DNA from: Panorpa germanica
Lineage: Eukaryota; Arthropoda; Insecta; Mecoptera; Panorpidae
Length of the DNA: 64,000 nucleotides
Assembly (NCBI GenBank): GCA_963678705.1
Contig: OY783214.1
Coordinates: 12,462,001-12,526,000 of the forward strand
Direction of reading: 5' to 3'
How positions within the stretch are numbered: the stretch's first letter is position 1; the number at the start of each line of letters is the position of its first letter. Positions 35,331 to 46,249 of this stretch are shown one piece after another. The translations under genes were made by a program, and so were the position numbers. The notes under the pieces are model-generated. The model worked only from the letters and a program-made list of their open reading frames with translations. It searched no databases and had not been told where the DNA came from.

Positions 35331-37326
35331 TAATTACACTACGTCCTGTAACGGAAGAAATTATGGAAAGACTAATTGAGGCAGCTAGAAGCATATGGAT
35401 GTAAGTTACAAATTTTGAAAATTTGAGGCAACCTATTTGAGAAACAATGGAAGACGTACTAAACTATTTAGTGGCACAGAGATATAAGCGAAAACTTGGA
35501 CAGATTTTACTGTATAGCGTGTATTCTAAAACCTACTGAACGAAAACGCCTATACGATCTTAACTTTAAATTCGTTTTCTGGAAATTTTACTTTTGTCAC
35601 TTGCATCTAGACGTCTCAATTATAAATAGAACGAGGAAAAATACACCCCAAAGACGGGACAATTATATTTTACAATATACTCTTGCTCGTATTGTAATTC
35701 ATCGTAAGTAATTCATCGCATAACCTTTTCGTCTCTCTTATCTATTTTTTTTCTGGTAAATTAAATTTAATACAAGATAGGATGGCATCCGCATTGCATC
35801 ACTAAACTCAAAATGACCCCTGTACAATTTTTAGTAAATATATAAAAGTTTTCTTAGAATATATGAAATAAGTAAAAGTTGCTTCCAAGTGTTGTAGTAA
35901 TACTTCGCATAAGTACAAGGTGAAACCGAATGAAGAAACACAAGCACCTTACAAAGTTTCATCACGGTGGAATTGCAGCCGGCGTGTTACTTCTGTAATC
36001 CCCATTAAAATATACTCGTACCTGCTCATAATATAACTTTTCTGTTTAACTGCTACATTTCTATAATAGGGTGTTTCAAAATATTACTAAATTGGTGAAT
36101 TATTTGTAAATATTTGTACATGGTTCTGAATGTCTCAAACATAAGATTAAGTTCATTTATTTAGCAGTAGTTATTATCTTTTTAAATATTTTTTTACTCT
36201 TAATACGGAGCTGGTTTGCGCGACCACACATTAAGGACACTACTTTCTTAAAAGAATTTGTTTACTTAGTTTAAGTCCCACACAGATGCGATATATAAAA
36301 ATAAAATTCTTAACATTGTCTAGCGTTTGCTTAATGTGACAGAAACGAAGTTGTCTTAAGGCAGCATCTTCACTGATCCATAGGCTTTAAATACCACTAA
36401 CAACGTCATATGCTATTGCCTTATTTTGTGTGGTAAAATACTATGTACGAATAAGCAAGGTATGATATTACATAGAAGCTCCAAGGAACGATTTGTGAAC
36501 TAAGTTTCTAATTGGAAACAAAGACTGATTTTGTTATGAAGTTTTAGGAAACAGTTAATTCGAAAAATGTAACTTTATATTGCAATTACTATTATTTAGA
36601 TTATAATTACAAAATAGATTACAAACCGTTTTATATTAGTAATATTTTTTACGTGGAAGATAATTTGTTATAGTACTTAATTTTTTAATACCCATAACTA
36701 TGTTTAGCTGGGTGTGATGCAGATAGGTGCACTTAAAATAACACAAAATATTATAAATTTTAATAATTTTGAAAATCTGTGTACATAATTTCATACCCAC
36801 CCTGTATATTCCCGTTTTGCGTTTATTAAATGCTGTAAGGGATTATTTTTTAACCACTGGCCAAAAGTTTTGAAAAGTACTTGAGCTTTGAGCTTTTACT
36901 AGGTAAGTTAAGAATAAGTTTTGTAACTCCCTGAAGGCTTGTACTTACGGCAGGCTACGACTAAGTAATTCTTATCAAGTATTTTCTCTTCGGATTGGGC
37001 TTAACCTAATAAAACCACTGAGATACAGACTTTTATTTTGACGAGCATCTCCTAAAACTGAAATCTTTTTTATCTCAAGATTCTTATAGTCAGTATCATA
37101 ACATTTAGAGATATTATTTTATGTTTGTTATCTTTCATTTGTGTTTAACAGCTTTACTGATAAAGTATTATTGGTATTATTTAAACTTATTTCTAATTAT
37201 TTGTTCTCTAAATTAAATTAAAAAAGGAATCTTCATTTATTTTCAAAAATATTTGTCGAAATTTTAAATCGTTCCCATCAGGCTACTGTTTCTTAAGGCA
37301 TATTTTCGATAGTGTTTTTGACGACG
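35331..37326. other. intergenic, nothing recognised
   Basis: A 71-codon frame (35,496-35,711) has no motif. GGGTGTTTCAAAA at 36,069 and CACCCTGTATA at 36,799 look like opposing transposon ends but do not align well enough to call an element. Confidence 0.35.
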
Positions 37327-37915
37327 CAGTTAATATATAATTATTTCTCTAATTACTACATGATAAAATAACATTTGAAGAATACTTTGTGAATAAATAA
37401 ATATCAAGAAATGAGGCATTGACAGCGAATCTCCACAGACGTCACAAAAAAAAGTAACATTGCGGTGCCACTCATAACTCATCACTCAATTTTCTGAAAT
37501 CGAAATACCAAAATGATTTCATTAGTTGATAAGTTTCTGCAGGTAACGCTGTCGAGTTTTTCTTTTTCTATTGATTTTTCAACTTTTTACAGCACTTAAA
37601 AGTCAAAATACCGATTTTTCATGAAAATAATCTGAAACTTTATTAATTTTAAAATGCGTTAAAATTAAAATTACCTCGGCATTTATATAAAGAAAGAGTG
37701 TGCAAAATCACAACATAAGCGGTCCAGTAGAATTTGAGCTAGAGAGGGCACCGACTCTGAAAAAGCTATGTGTGAGAAACCGTATTTAAAAGTTTCAGAG
37801 TAACACGAAACCAGACCAGAGAGGTGAAGACTTAAAACTCTATATCTCCGACAGTTTTGCTCCAATTGACTTCAAATATTTACACAATAATCTTAATATG
37901 TTGTACAATAATATA
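37327..37915. repeat. 640-bp dispersed repeat, left part of interrupted copy
   Basis: Matches 13,247 to about 13,830. The match breaks exactly where the LTR element begins and resumes at 41,355-41,412. Confidence 0.75.
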
Positions 37916-38494
37916 TGTGAAACGAAAAAATATATCGAGCATACAAAATAGGCGTAACTATAATACCCGTTCTAAGAAAGTCATAAAGAATGTGATTAAT
38001 GAGGGTATGTTTTAAATAGAAACCAAGTGACAGGTTAAAAGCAATTATAATGTGTGGAACTTTAAACCACTGAGTGAATACATGAGGGGATGTGTTTATT
38101 GAAACAAACCAGGCATATTCTGGGAAGTAATAAAAACAAACCTTTTTAAGTCAAGCTGAAAACTAATGTAGAACTGAGTATATATTAACTAGAATTTAAG
38201 GTTGTTTATGCATTCATTGTTTTGTATTTGTAAAGTAAACACCAACGTTTATATTGTATCTTTATTGTATTATTATCATTATTATTATCATCGTTATTAT
38301 TTTATTCAATAAATGTATTAAACCAATTATGTGATTCTTTATCATCCTGACAAACCAACTAAGATATTACATAGTTGAATATTAATTGAATTGACATTGC
38401 CCTAAATTAAACAAGAGTACCTTGATTCCACACCAGATTAGCGGATTGGTTATTGTTTTCCACATAAGAAGTTGGATAGCTCTCGTTTTCCACA
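37916..38494 (+). repeat. 5' LTR
   Basis: Begins TGTGAAAC and ends ...TTTTCCACA, directly before the primer-site-like sequence. It has an AATAAA at 38,308-38,313 and a TTATTATCATTATTATT-type tract just upstream of it. Its first 100 bp carry a copy of the ORF's 3' end, which here lacks any start. Confidence 0.9.
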
Positions 38495-38511
38495 TCAGAA
38501 GTGCGGATTAG
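38495..38511 (+). promoter_or_regulatory. candidate tRNA-Leu primer binding site
   Basis: TCAGAAGTGCGGATTAG resembles the complement of the 3' end of leucine tRNAs (TCAGAAGTGGGATTCG), with one inserted base, and lies exactly at the LTR boundary. The first two or three bases of a canonical site (TGG, TG) are not present. Confidence 0.5.
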
Positions 38512-38610
38512 TAGCTCATAGCGAATTGAACTAAGTGCGCGAAGTGAATAATACAAAGAAGTGCGGATTAGTAACTCATAGTGAATTGAACTAAGTGCGG
38601 ATTAGTTATC
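38499..38610 (+). repeat. 60-bp tandem repeat in element leader
   Basis: AGTGCGGATTAGTA...CTCATAG.GAATTGAACTAAGTG occurs at 38,499 and again at 38,559. A partial third AAGTGCGGATTAG lies at about 38,593. The repeat includes the 3' part of the primer-site-like sequence. Confidence 0.85.
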
Positions 38611-38797
38611 TACGAGTTATCCACAAGTGAATAATACAGAGAAGAATAATACAAAATAGTTTTCTACAAACAGTGCTTTCAAGTGATAGTTCATTAGCGG
38701 AATAGTCGAGAATTTATAAGACGGACTTTATAATAGGACTAGCAAGTGAATTGTATTAGAAAAGTGTGTAAACTGTTTTACGAGGAAAAAATTGAAA

Positions 38798-40843
38798 ATG
38801 GCATATAACGTTAACATGAACGATACTACTGTTGATGATAGTTTGTTAGCTGGACGCTCAGGAAACTCAACATCTAGTGAAGATAGTTGGTTGGGAGTGC
38901 AAGCAGAGCTGACGAGGCTTAGAACAGAACTATTGCAGTTGAGTATCAGGAATAGTACAATACAGGAACAGAGAATGAATCATCATGGGTTTATGCCGAC
39001 ACAGAACCTGGAATGTATACCTGTGTTTAACCCAGCAAGCACGGTATTGACGGCTACAGCTTGGGTGCGAAAATTGGATGAAATAGCGGACATTTATGGA
39101 TGGAGTGATAAAGTGAAGCTTCATCAAGGTGTCAACAAGCTGCAGTGTGCCGCGAAAAACTGGTTTGATGCTAGTTTGAACGTAGTCAAGGATTGGACGA
39201 CGTTCAAATACGAATTAATCAGGAATTTTCCAGTGGAGTACGATGAATCTGACGTACACATGGAACTAATGAAGAGACAACGAGAAAAAAACGAAGCAAT
39301 AGAAGATTATGTATACTCGGTGAAAGCGATCGCTAGTAAGAGTGATAATATTAGTGAAAAGGCCGTGATAAAGTACATAATAGCCGGACTAAACAACAAA
39401 GACTTGATAAGTGTGTTATCAATGTGTGACTTTAAAACAGTGCCCGATTTGTTGTTAAAAGTAAAACGGTATGATTCGACACTATTGCAAGTGCAAGAAA
39501 GGAATAATTTTAGTGTACGTAAGGACAGAACAAAAGACTTAAACGCGATAAAATGTTTTAATTGTAATGAACTCGGACATAAGGAAAACGTGTGCCGAAA
39601 AAGCAACGAATACCTTAATAGTAAAAGAGATGAATCAAGTAAGAAGATAAAAAGTGAAAGTAAAATAAAGTGTTTTAAATGTCATGAAGAGGGACATATT
39701 TCGAGAAATTGTACCGCGAATAAAACGAGTGATGCTTTGTTAGTGGACACAAATAAAACAAGTGATATGACAAAAGACATGAGCATAGACAGTATCAGTT
39801 TTAAATGTCTGATTGATACCGGAAGTGATCAGAATTTGATTAGAGCTGACGATTATATTAAATTAAGTAATAAAGCGGTTGTGCGCGAAAACAATATTGT
39901 ATTGACTGGAATCGGAGGATTTAAAATCAAAGTTTTGGGTGAATTTAGTGCTCAAGTGAAAGTAGACAATGAACAGTACTGTACTAACTTTTTAATAGTT
40001 CCATCAAGTACAACTAGACATAGTGTTGTAATCGGTAAACCTCTGCTAGATCAAGTAGAAACTATAATAAGCGTAGACGGTATTACCATGCGAGAAAAGT
40101 ACGTGGAAAGTAAACAGTATAAAAAATTAGGTGTAGCCGACGACGAAATCGTCATGGGTAATAACATTAGTCCAGGTGCCAGGGCTAAAGTTGAGGAACT
40201 AGTTAAAACTTATGAACCAAAAGTAACAAGGGTTACTGAAGCAGCAGAAATATACATGACCGATGAGGTTCCTGTTTTTCAAAATTCGCGACGTATGGCT
40301 TACTGCGAACAAGAAGAAGTTAATCGAGAAATGCGTGAGGACGATTTGCAAGAGTTACGTGCTAACGACAAGAAACATATATTAAAAACACAGGAAGAGA
40401 ATCGCAAGAATTTCAATAGAAATAGGAAACCAGCTAGGACATACAAAGTCGGGGACATTGTAGCTGTAAAAAGAACTCAGTTTGGTACTGGATTGAAATT
40501 GCATAATAAATATTTAGGACCGTATGAGGTTACAGGAGATGACCCAAATGAGCGGTATAGGGTAAGACGTATCGGTGCAGGGGAAGGTACTTCTAATACA
40601 CATTCAAATGCCGATCATGTGAAGCTATGGGGCGTGTTCTCAGACGACAGCGATTCTGAAACTGTTGTGTCAGGTGCCGAACAGCAAACAGATGACCGCA
40701 GTGACGTATCGTCTTTGGAGGCCAAAGAGGAGTCATATGGCCGTGTGAAACGAAAAAATATATCGAGCATACAAAATAGGCGTAACTATAATACCCGTTC
40801 TAAGAAAGTCATAAAGAATGTGATTAATGAGGGTATGTTTTAA
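38798..40843 (+). CDS. Gag-protease-integrase C-terminal fusion polyprotein
   Basis: This 681-residue ORF starts at the first ATG (A at -3, G at +4). The frame is open back to a TTG at 38,792, but I prefer the ATG. Residues 1-250 form a Gag-like region. Two CCHC zinc knuckles follow (C253-C256-H261-C266 and C292-C295-H300-C305). The protease has LIDTGSDQNLI with D340-T-G and a VVIGKPLL segment near 412. Residues about 485-512 match the very start of a Ty3/gypsy RT (DEVPVF, RRM, EEVNREM). The frame then jumps, around 513-520, to the post-core integrase region with GD, AVKRTQFG and GPY at 574-576. No YxDD, RNase H or DDE core exists. Such polyproteins are usually over 1,000 residues, so roughly half is missing without loss of frame. 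The last 33 codons lie in the 3' LTR. Confidence 0.9.
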   Translation: MAYNVNMNDTTVDDSLLAGRSGNSTSSEDSWLGVQAELTRLRTELLQLSIRNSTIQEQRMNHHGFMPTQNLECIPVFNPASTVLTATAWVRKLDEIADIYGWSDKVKLHQGVNKLQCAAKNWFDASLNVVKDWTTFKYELIRNFPVEYDESDVHMELMKRQREKNEAIEDYVYSVKAIASKSDNISEKAVIKYIIAGLNNKDLISVLSMCDFKTVPDLLLKVKRYDSTLLQVQERNNFSVRKDRTKDLNAIKCFNCNELGHKENVCRKSNEYLNSKRDESSKKIKSESKIKCFKCHEEGHISRNCTANKTSDALLVDTNKTSDMTKDMSIDSISFKCLIDTGSDQNLIRADDYIKLSNKAVVRENNIVLTGIGGFKIKVLGEFSAQVKVDNEQYCTNFLIVPSSTTRHSVVIGKPLLDQVETIISVDGITMREKYVESKQYKKLGVADDEIVMGNNISPGARAKVEELVKTYEPKVTRVTEAAEIYMTDEVPVFQNSRRMAYCEQEEVNREMREDDLQELRANDKKHILKTQEENRKNFNRNRKPARTYKVGDIVAVKRTQFGTGLKLHNKYLGPYEVTGDDPNERYRVRRIGAGEGTSNTHSNADHVKLWGVFSDDSDSETVVSGAEQQTDDRSDVSSLEAKEESYGRVKRKNISSIQNRRNYNTRSKKVIKNVINEGMF

Positions 40844-41354
40844 ATAGAAACCAAGTGACCGGTTAAAAGCAATTATAATGTGTGGAACTTTAAACCACTG
40901 AGTGAATACATGAGGGGATGTGTTTATTGAAACAAACCAGGCATATTCTGGGAAGTAATAAAAACAAACCTTTTTAAGTCAAGCTGAAAACTAATGTAGA
41001 ACTGAGTATATATTAACTAGAATTTAAGGTTGTTTATGCATTCATTGTTTTGTATTTGTAAAGTAAACACCAACGTTTATATTGTATCTTTATTGTATTA
41101 TTATCATTATTATTATCATCGTTATTATTTTATTCAATAAATGTATTAAACCAATTATGTGATTCTTTATCATCCTGACAAACCAACTAAGATATTACAT
41201 AGTTGAATATTAATTGAATTGACATTGCCCTAAATTAAACAAGAGTACCTTGATTCCACACCAGATTAGCGGATTGGTTATTGTTTTCCACATAAGAAGT
41301 TGGATAGTTCTCGTTTACCACATCAGAGGTGGCATTGTACTATCGTTTTCCACA
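40744..41354 (+). repeat. 3' LTR, extended by 32 bp
   Basis: Matches the 5' LTR from TGTGAAAC through TTTACCACA at about 41,322 and carries AATAAA at 41,136-41,141, the likely transcript end. It then continues for 32 bp that include TCAGAGGTGGCATTG, similar to the primer site, and a second CGTTTTCCACA before the flank. The ORF ends inside it at 40,843. Confidence 0.85.
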
Positions 41355-41412
41355 TATATATAAATAAAGAAAAATGAAAAAAAAAAGTTGAAACCTTACC
41401 CTCCCCCCTTAA
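41355..41412. repeat. 640-bp dispersed repeat, right part of interrupted copy
   Basis: TATATAAATAAAG, then GTTGAAACCTTA and a C-rich end match 13,825-13,882, completing the copy begun at 37,327. Confidence 0.7.
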
Positions 41413-42427
41413 GTTTTGATTCCTGAATCTGAGTTTATGATATTTTAGATTTAATTGATTGGAAAAACCATACTAAACTGTATTTCTTTAAAGAAAAAAC
41501 AACCTTTATCATTACCTATGTTATAAAGTATAATTTTAAAGGGCTAGTACAAAATGCTTAACCCAATAATAAATTGATCACTGTCGAAAGAATTTAAAGA
41601 AATGTATGTAGCATCTTAAATAATCCATTTTTGAATGGAGTAAATTGCCAATAAATAACCTGACTTTTCCTACCGCTGTAAACAAATTTCTAAACGATAT
41701 ATAACCGCTCGGTCAGCCGCGACCTCAATATGTGCAGGGTGTTCTTCATTTCCGCCCTAATCAGACCATCTTCCCCATCATGACTCCCACAAAAGTCACC
41801 CCTTCTTTCATGGTACAACTCCCTTCCTTCATTCCCCATCTTCAACGTACGGAGAAGTTCGCGGTGTGATTGGAATTAAGAATATCTCCTGCTCTCATCC
41901 TCACAGGCTCTTCCAGCTTACCGTCATGCGGCGAGGGACCCCGAAGCTATTGGATCACCTTCATCGGGAAGTGGGGGACTAGCTGATCATAGATAAAACT
42001 TTAATTAGGGCACTTCAACAGTATGATACATAAGTTGCAACTGAAATACTTGCAGCATCTTATTACGTCAAATCTCAATCTGTCATGACCAAGAACACAG
42101 ATTTATTGAAGGTTACCTTGCATATTCATTTATTTATAAATTATTTTCTATTTGCTATCTTGAAGAATCAGGCCTATATTGAATACTTCATTTTAATATA
42201 ATGCAAGCGTTATATAAAGCAACCCGTGTAATTCCCATTTCAATTTTGTTGAAGTTTCCGTTATTTTTAATGTAAATGATACATCATATGGATGGTAATA
42301 TATCCTACCGTTTCATAATTAATTCCTTTCTTACAACAAAACGCCAATTAATTTAATTTAAATCTTCTATTGGCTTAAGTTCACCACTGTGATGCTGTGT
42401 TTTGTTCCTTGAATTTAATATTGTGTG
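41413..42427. other. intergenic, nothing firm
   Basis: 41,700-41,985 is GC-richer (for example GCGGCGAGGGACCCC near 41,927) and may be old element sequence. No frame or repeat partner found. Confidence 0.35.
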
Positions 42428-42535
42428 CAGGTTACTAGTAGATGACGGACTGTTATTTGCGTCTGACAGTTGCTACACTGCGGAGCTGTTGTTTTACTCA
42501 TTAAATGTTGATGCGTCAATCTCGTATGTCCTGTT
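42428..42535 (-). repeat. dispersed repeat, inverted partner of 11,301-11,408
   Basis: See 11,301-11,408. The two copies lie 31 kb apart in opposite orientation and share about 108 bp, so a mobile origin is likelier than local duplication. Confidence 0.6.
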
Positions 42536-43825
42536 CGTAGTCTGAAGATTAAAACAATTTGCTATCCTTGGAACATAACAAATCTATCTTAAGAATAAAT
42601 TGGTAGCGTTGCCTCTATTTGGTCAATGTTTTAATATAGTGTTGTTCCTCTCTTTCTATACGATAAAGAGAAAACTGACTTAAGACAGTCATGTCTTCAG
42701 TAGCGTATATGCTCTTTAAACAGTAAGTGCAATATGTCCACGACGATTTATTTGCACAGCTTTTGCGAAATGTTCCAAACATTGCATGAGCAACACACAA
42801 AACATGGATATTAGCTTACATTCATATAATATTTTACTTAAACAATATGTAGTTATATTTAATCTAAAAGCGTGTTTATTATTTTGTAACTATTCTAATA
42901 GATTTAATTATTTAAAATATTTTTTTTAAGATTTCATAATCGTATTCCTAAGAAGTATGAGTATGCCAAAGCGCACAAAACAGTGCATATTAGGTAAAAT
43001 CGTTTATGTATCAGGCAATTATTGTTATGTCACATAAACCTTCAATACACGTAACTATTTTTAGCGGGATATTTGAATTTGACAATTGCTAACATTTCTC
43101 TGAAAATAAACTTCACTGGAATTGCTTTGGAAAGATATTTAAATGAATTATTCTCTACCTGTTTTTGTGTAGTTGTGTTGCTAATTAGTTGGTAGTACTG
43201 CATAGAGAGATTACGTGATTCTAAATTATATTATAAAACACAAAACCACTGCTACCAACTTGGTTAATTGTTACATAAAGATAATGTTACTATTGTGCAG
43301 TTGGTATTTGTATACAAAATAAGAATTAATTTTAATTTCATGTTAATTCATTATAGTTGAGTTAAATTAAAAAGTCCGGCCCTGATTAAACTTAAACTTA
43401 TAAGTAGCATTTATCAATTGATATTAATAGACCTTTTCCTATAACGAACTGTCCACGAACACAATGTCGTAACCACAAGATTGGCAGTAAAAAGGGGGTG
43501 ATTGGACATTCATCGTCATCCCTTAAACTTTTAGATCTCATCCCCAATAAAAGAAACCCTCAGCTTCTGTGAACTAGTTATAACGTCTGAAAATTACGTG
43601 ACCATAGAGATCACCATCTTCCTTTAAAATATTTTTCTATGTTTATTTTCCAAAATACGTGTTTCAACAATTACTGAAGATGGGGCTTCTAGGTTAATCA
43701 ACTGTTTTTGTTAGAATAATCAATAGAAGTAGTTCTAATTAGGTAGATTCACTAGTCTAAAATTCTATAAAGGGCAATCTGTATTGATAAATATATGCTG
43801 AATCGTGTCACTGACGAACTGTTAC
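42536..43825. other. intergenic; one short dispersed repeat
   Basis: Apart from 42,983-43,050 nothing is recognised. The 61-codon minus-strand frame at 42,615 is featureless. Confidence 0.4.
42983..43050 (+). repeat. short dispersed repeat, copy 3 of 3
   Basis: CATATTAGGTAAAATCGTTT followed by TTGTTATGTCACATAAA aligns with 20,437-20,505 at about 75%. Confidence 0.5.
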
Positions 43826-44092
43826 AATATTGGCAACTACACCACTGCCTAATAAGTTTATGGTTATGTATGTACACTTTTCTTTAATTAACTAAGAGAA
43901 TTTATACGCTATCAATTTTGTGTCACTGAAGTACTGGCTTGTGAGTAGTGGAACAATCCTTATATATTAATGTATGTACATAAATAATTTAATTTGATAA
44001 CAACCGAACCCAGAAAGTATAACTTTGGTTCGGTGAGCAAAGACACAGCAGTCGGTGTCAATCAATGCTCTCGCTCACTTTGTTGTCTTATA
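43826..44092 (-). repeat. SINE copy carrying an internal insertion
   Basis: The right part (GACACAGCAGTCGGTGTCAA, CAATGCTCTCGCTCACTTTG at 44,041-44,085) is the tRNA head read antisense. The left part (CTACACCACTGCCTAATAAG) is the body. Between them, 43,877-43,980 is absent from other copies and is bounded by an 11-bp direct repeat ATGTATGTACA. Confidence 0.7.
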
Positions 44093-45225
44093 AATTTGTT
44101 AATTTGTCATAGTATTATACACTTAGTCACTAATTTCATAACTTTTTAAGAACACCCGGTAACATTTTTTATGTATAAAGGGAGACTGGATACAATCAAA
44201 TTCGCAAGACCACACCTTACATGCAATTGGTACACTTATCGAACACTACGTGTATTTAAGCTTTATTCGATAATTGTCAATATTTCCGGCACAATTTCAG
44301 ATTAATTGGTACAGTAAGCTATATATATCCAAATCAACAACAAACCTCTAAATGTGTGTAAAAAATAAGCTGGCACCTATACAAGCTTACTTATTCGTTA
44401 AAATCTTGAAATATATTTTATTTATCATGGCTGTAAAATAAATCTTGTATGCTAAGGTTATATAAAGCTAACTGCAAGTTTGTAACTTGCACTAAAATTT
44501 ATTATTAAATTACCACTCTTACTACCCCGTTACCCTCATGCAGCACACCCCCACTACTTACTATATTATATTATATACGAAATTTAAAACATTAGATTAT
44601 CATTTATAGTTTACGAGATATAAGCCCATGTAATTTAGCCATTCATTTGATCACTAGAGTTTCTGTAGAGACATCATCACAAATCATATTAAAACATTAC
44701 TAATTAAACCTAATTAATAAACAAATCTAACAAGTGCACTGTTATTGATTTTACATTAACGATAATTCTACAATCGTTCAGAGTATAGACATAGAGTCTG
44801 TGATCATTTAAGTCAGTTAATTACAATTTCTAATTTGAAAATGAACTATTTCTACGCTTCAAGAACACACCTCGTATCGAACAACTTTAGTTTCAACATT
44901 CACCACTAGAGGCGCTGATTGAATTCCCAATTGATTTAAAATTTAGTTAAATATATGCAAATTACTTTATAGAGTTGAATTTGAATTTTGTTTCATAGTA
45001 TAAGTAACTGAAGAATCTTTGTTTTATATGTAGTTGTATTGTAGTTAGCATAGTACGTAATTTGCACTATGTGTTAACAGGTTGAAACTTGCTCCGGAAA
45101 ATAGACTCATTAACGGAACTGTAGCACATACCTGTATTACGTAACTTGTACATGTATTTGTTAATGCATTTAAGTGTGAAGTAACTTTACGTAAACTTTA
45201 AAGTATTTATAAAGTATGCTGCGAA
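44093..45225. other. intergenic, nothing recognised
   Basis: AT-rich with no open frame of 60 codons. Confidence 0.4.
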
Positions 45226-45297
45226 CATCTTCCAACGTTGGACGCATCCTATGGCCGATGCTGGAACTAAGTGCGTCCAACGTTCATGTTGGAAGAA
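45226..45297. repeat. GC-rich hairpin
   Basis: AACGTTGGACGCA (45,234-45,246) and TGCGTCCAACGTT (45,272-45,284) form a perfect 13-bp stem with a 25-base loop. CTTCC outside on the left pairs with GGAAG on the right across a 6-base bulge. The local composition is much GC-richer than the neighbourhood. It may be a tiny foldback element or a structured transcript. Confidence 0.6.
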
Positions 45298-46249
45298 GGT
45301 CGGGCTGTTGTCGGTCTCTTGACCCGCGTCAAATGTGATTTTTCTACCCCCACCACACACTTGATCCACATGTCATGCACTGCTGCACGAATCGTCCAAC
45401 AAAGGAATATTTTATTCTTGAAAGTTTCTTTAATTACTTGAAAGTTTTTGTTAAACAGTGTCAGTGTTAATAATATCATTTTTCAAAATCAGTTTTGTTA
45501 AGTTTCTAACCCTTAAGATATGAATAGGTTCAACAACAATAGAATTGTGATTTTTTAGAATAAAACGATCTTCTAAAACTAATTAGCTAATCTAATTCCA
45601 ATTTAAATGAAATAATTTTAATTATTTGTTATTTAAAACTTTATGAAGGTTTTAGATTCATAAAAAGCGTAGAACATCCCTAACAATTATAACTTTAACA
45701 AAAGAAAATCTTTTTTTTATTCTCAGGGGGTTGGTTAGTAATGCCAATAACCATGCACCAGTTTACTACCCCTAACCCCTATTACCTCAGAAAACGATAA
45801 ATTATTTAATTTAACGACCTTTTTGGAAAAGAAATAAAACTGATTACTTTCAAAGGAAGAAATATTTCTCTTTTTTTTTAAAAAAAACTTTTCTTTACTA
45901 TGTTTTCTGGTAAAAAACTTTATTTTGAACAGTGTTTAATTTAGATGTTATAACTGAATTCATTTTGGAATATCTGATAATATTATTAGTGCTACATACA
46001 GCATCTGATTGCTCGTCAGATGAATACACTGTAAAGAAAATGTTATGGCAAATATTTGGGTGCCATTTTGTAAAAAATTCTGAATACCCTATTAATAAAG
46101 ATTCAACAAATAAATGAAAACTACTAATTATTTAAAAAAGATAGTATAGTTTCGATAATTTTTCTTGCTTCTTCATGCAAATTTGTAATAATGTATTATT
46201 TGTTGTCGAAATCCTGTTGGTAACGTAGTTCACTGATATTTTAACATGA
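45298..46249. other. intergenic, nothing recognised
   Basis: Antisense frames at 45,187-45,479 overlap the hairpin and share no known motif. The 45,932-46,117 frame is AT-driven. Confidence 0.4.

Larger units (their letters stand above)
37916..41354 (+). mobile_element. non-autonomous Ty3/gypsy-type LTR retrotransposon (Gag-PR-IN tail)
   Basis: Two direct LTRs, both starting TGTGAAAC, flank a single ORF. Aligned positions keep a constant offset of 2828 bp without indels, and over about 580 bp I count only three or four differences, which points to a very recent insertion. Flanking TATA on both sides is a likely 4-bp target duplication, blurred by the local TA repeat. Internally there are a tRNA-Leu-like primer site, a tandemly repeated leader, and an ORF with Gag zinc knuckles, an aspartic protease motif and the integrase C-terminal GPY domain. 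Reverse transcriptase, RNase H and the integrase catalytic core are absent, so mobilisation would need enzymes from a related element. It is inserted in a dispersed repeat. Confidence 0.9.

Noticed and set aside
36063..36810. TIR element bounded by GGGTGTTTCAAAA and CACCCTGTATA
   Set aside because: The ends agree over only a few bases after inversion and no target duplication is visible.
38792..38797. TTG as start of the retroelement ORF
   Set aside because: An ATG with good context lies two codons downstream; eukaryotic initiation at TTG is unlikely.
38930..39606. Minus-strand frames inside the Gag region
   Set aside because: Shadows of the intact + strand polyprotein.
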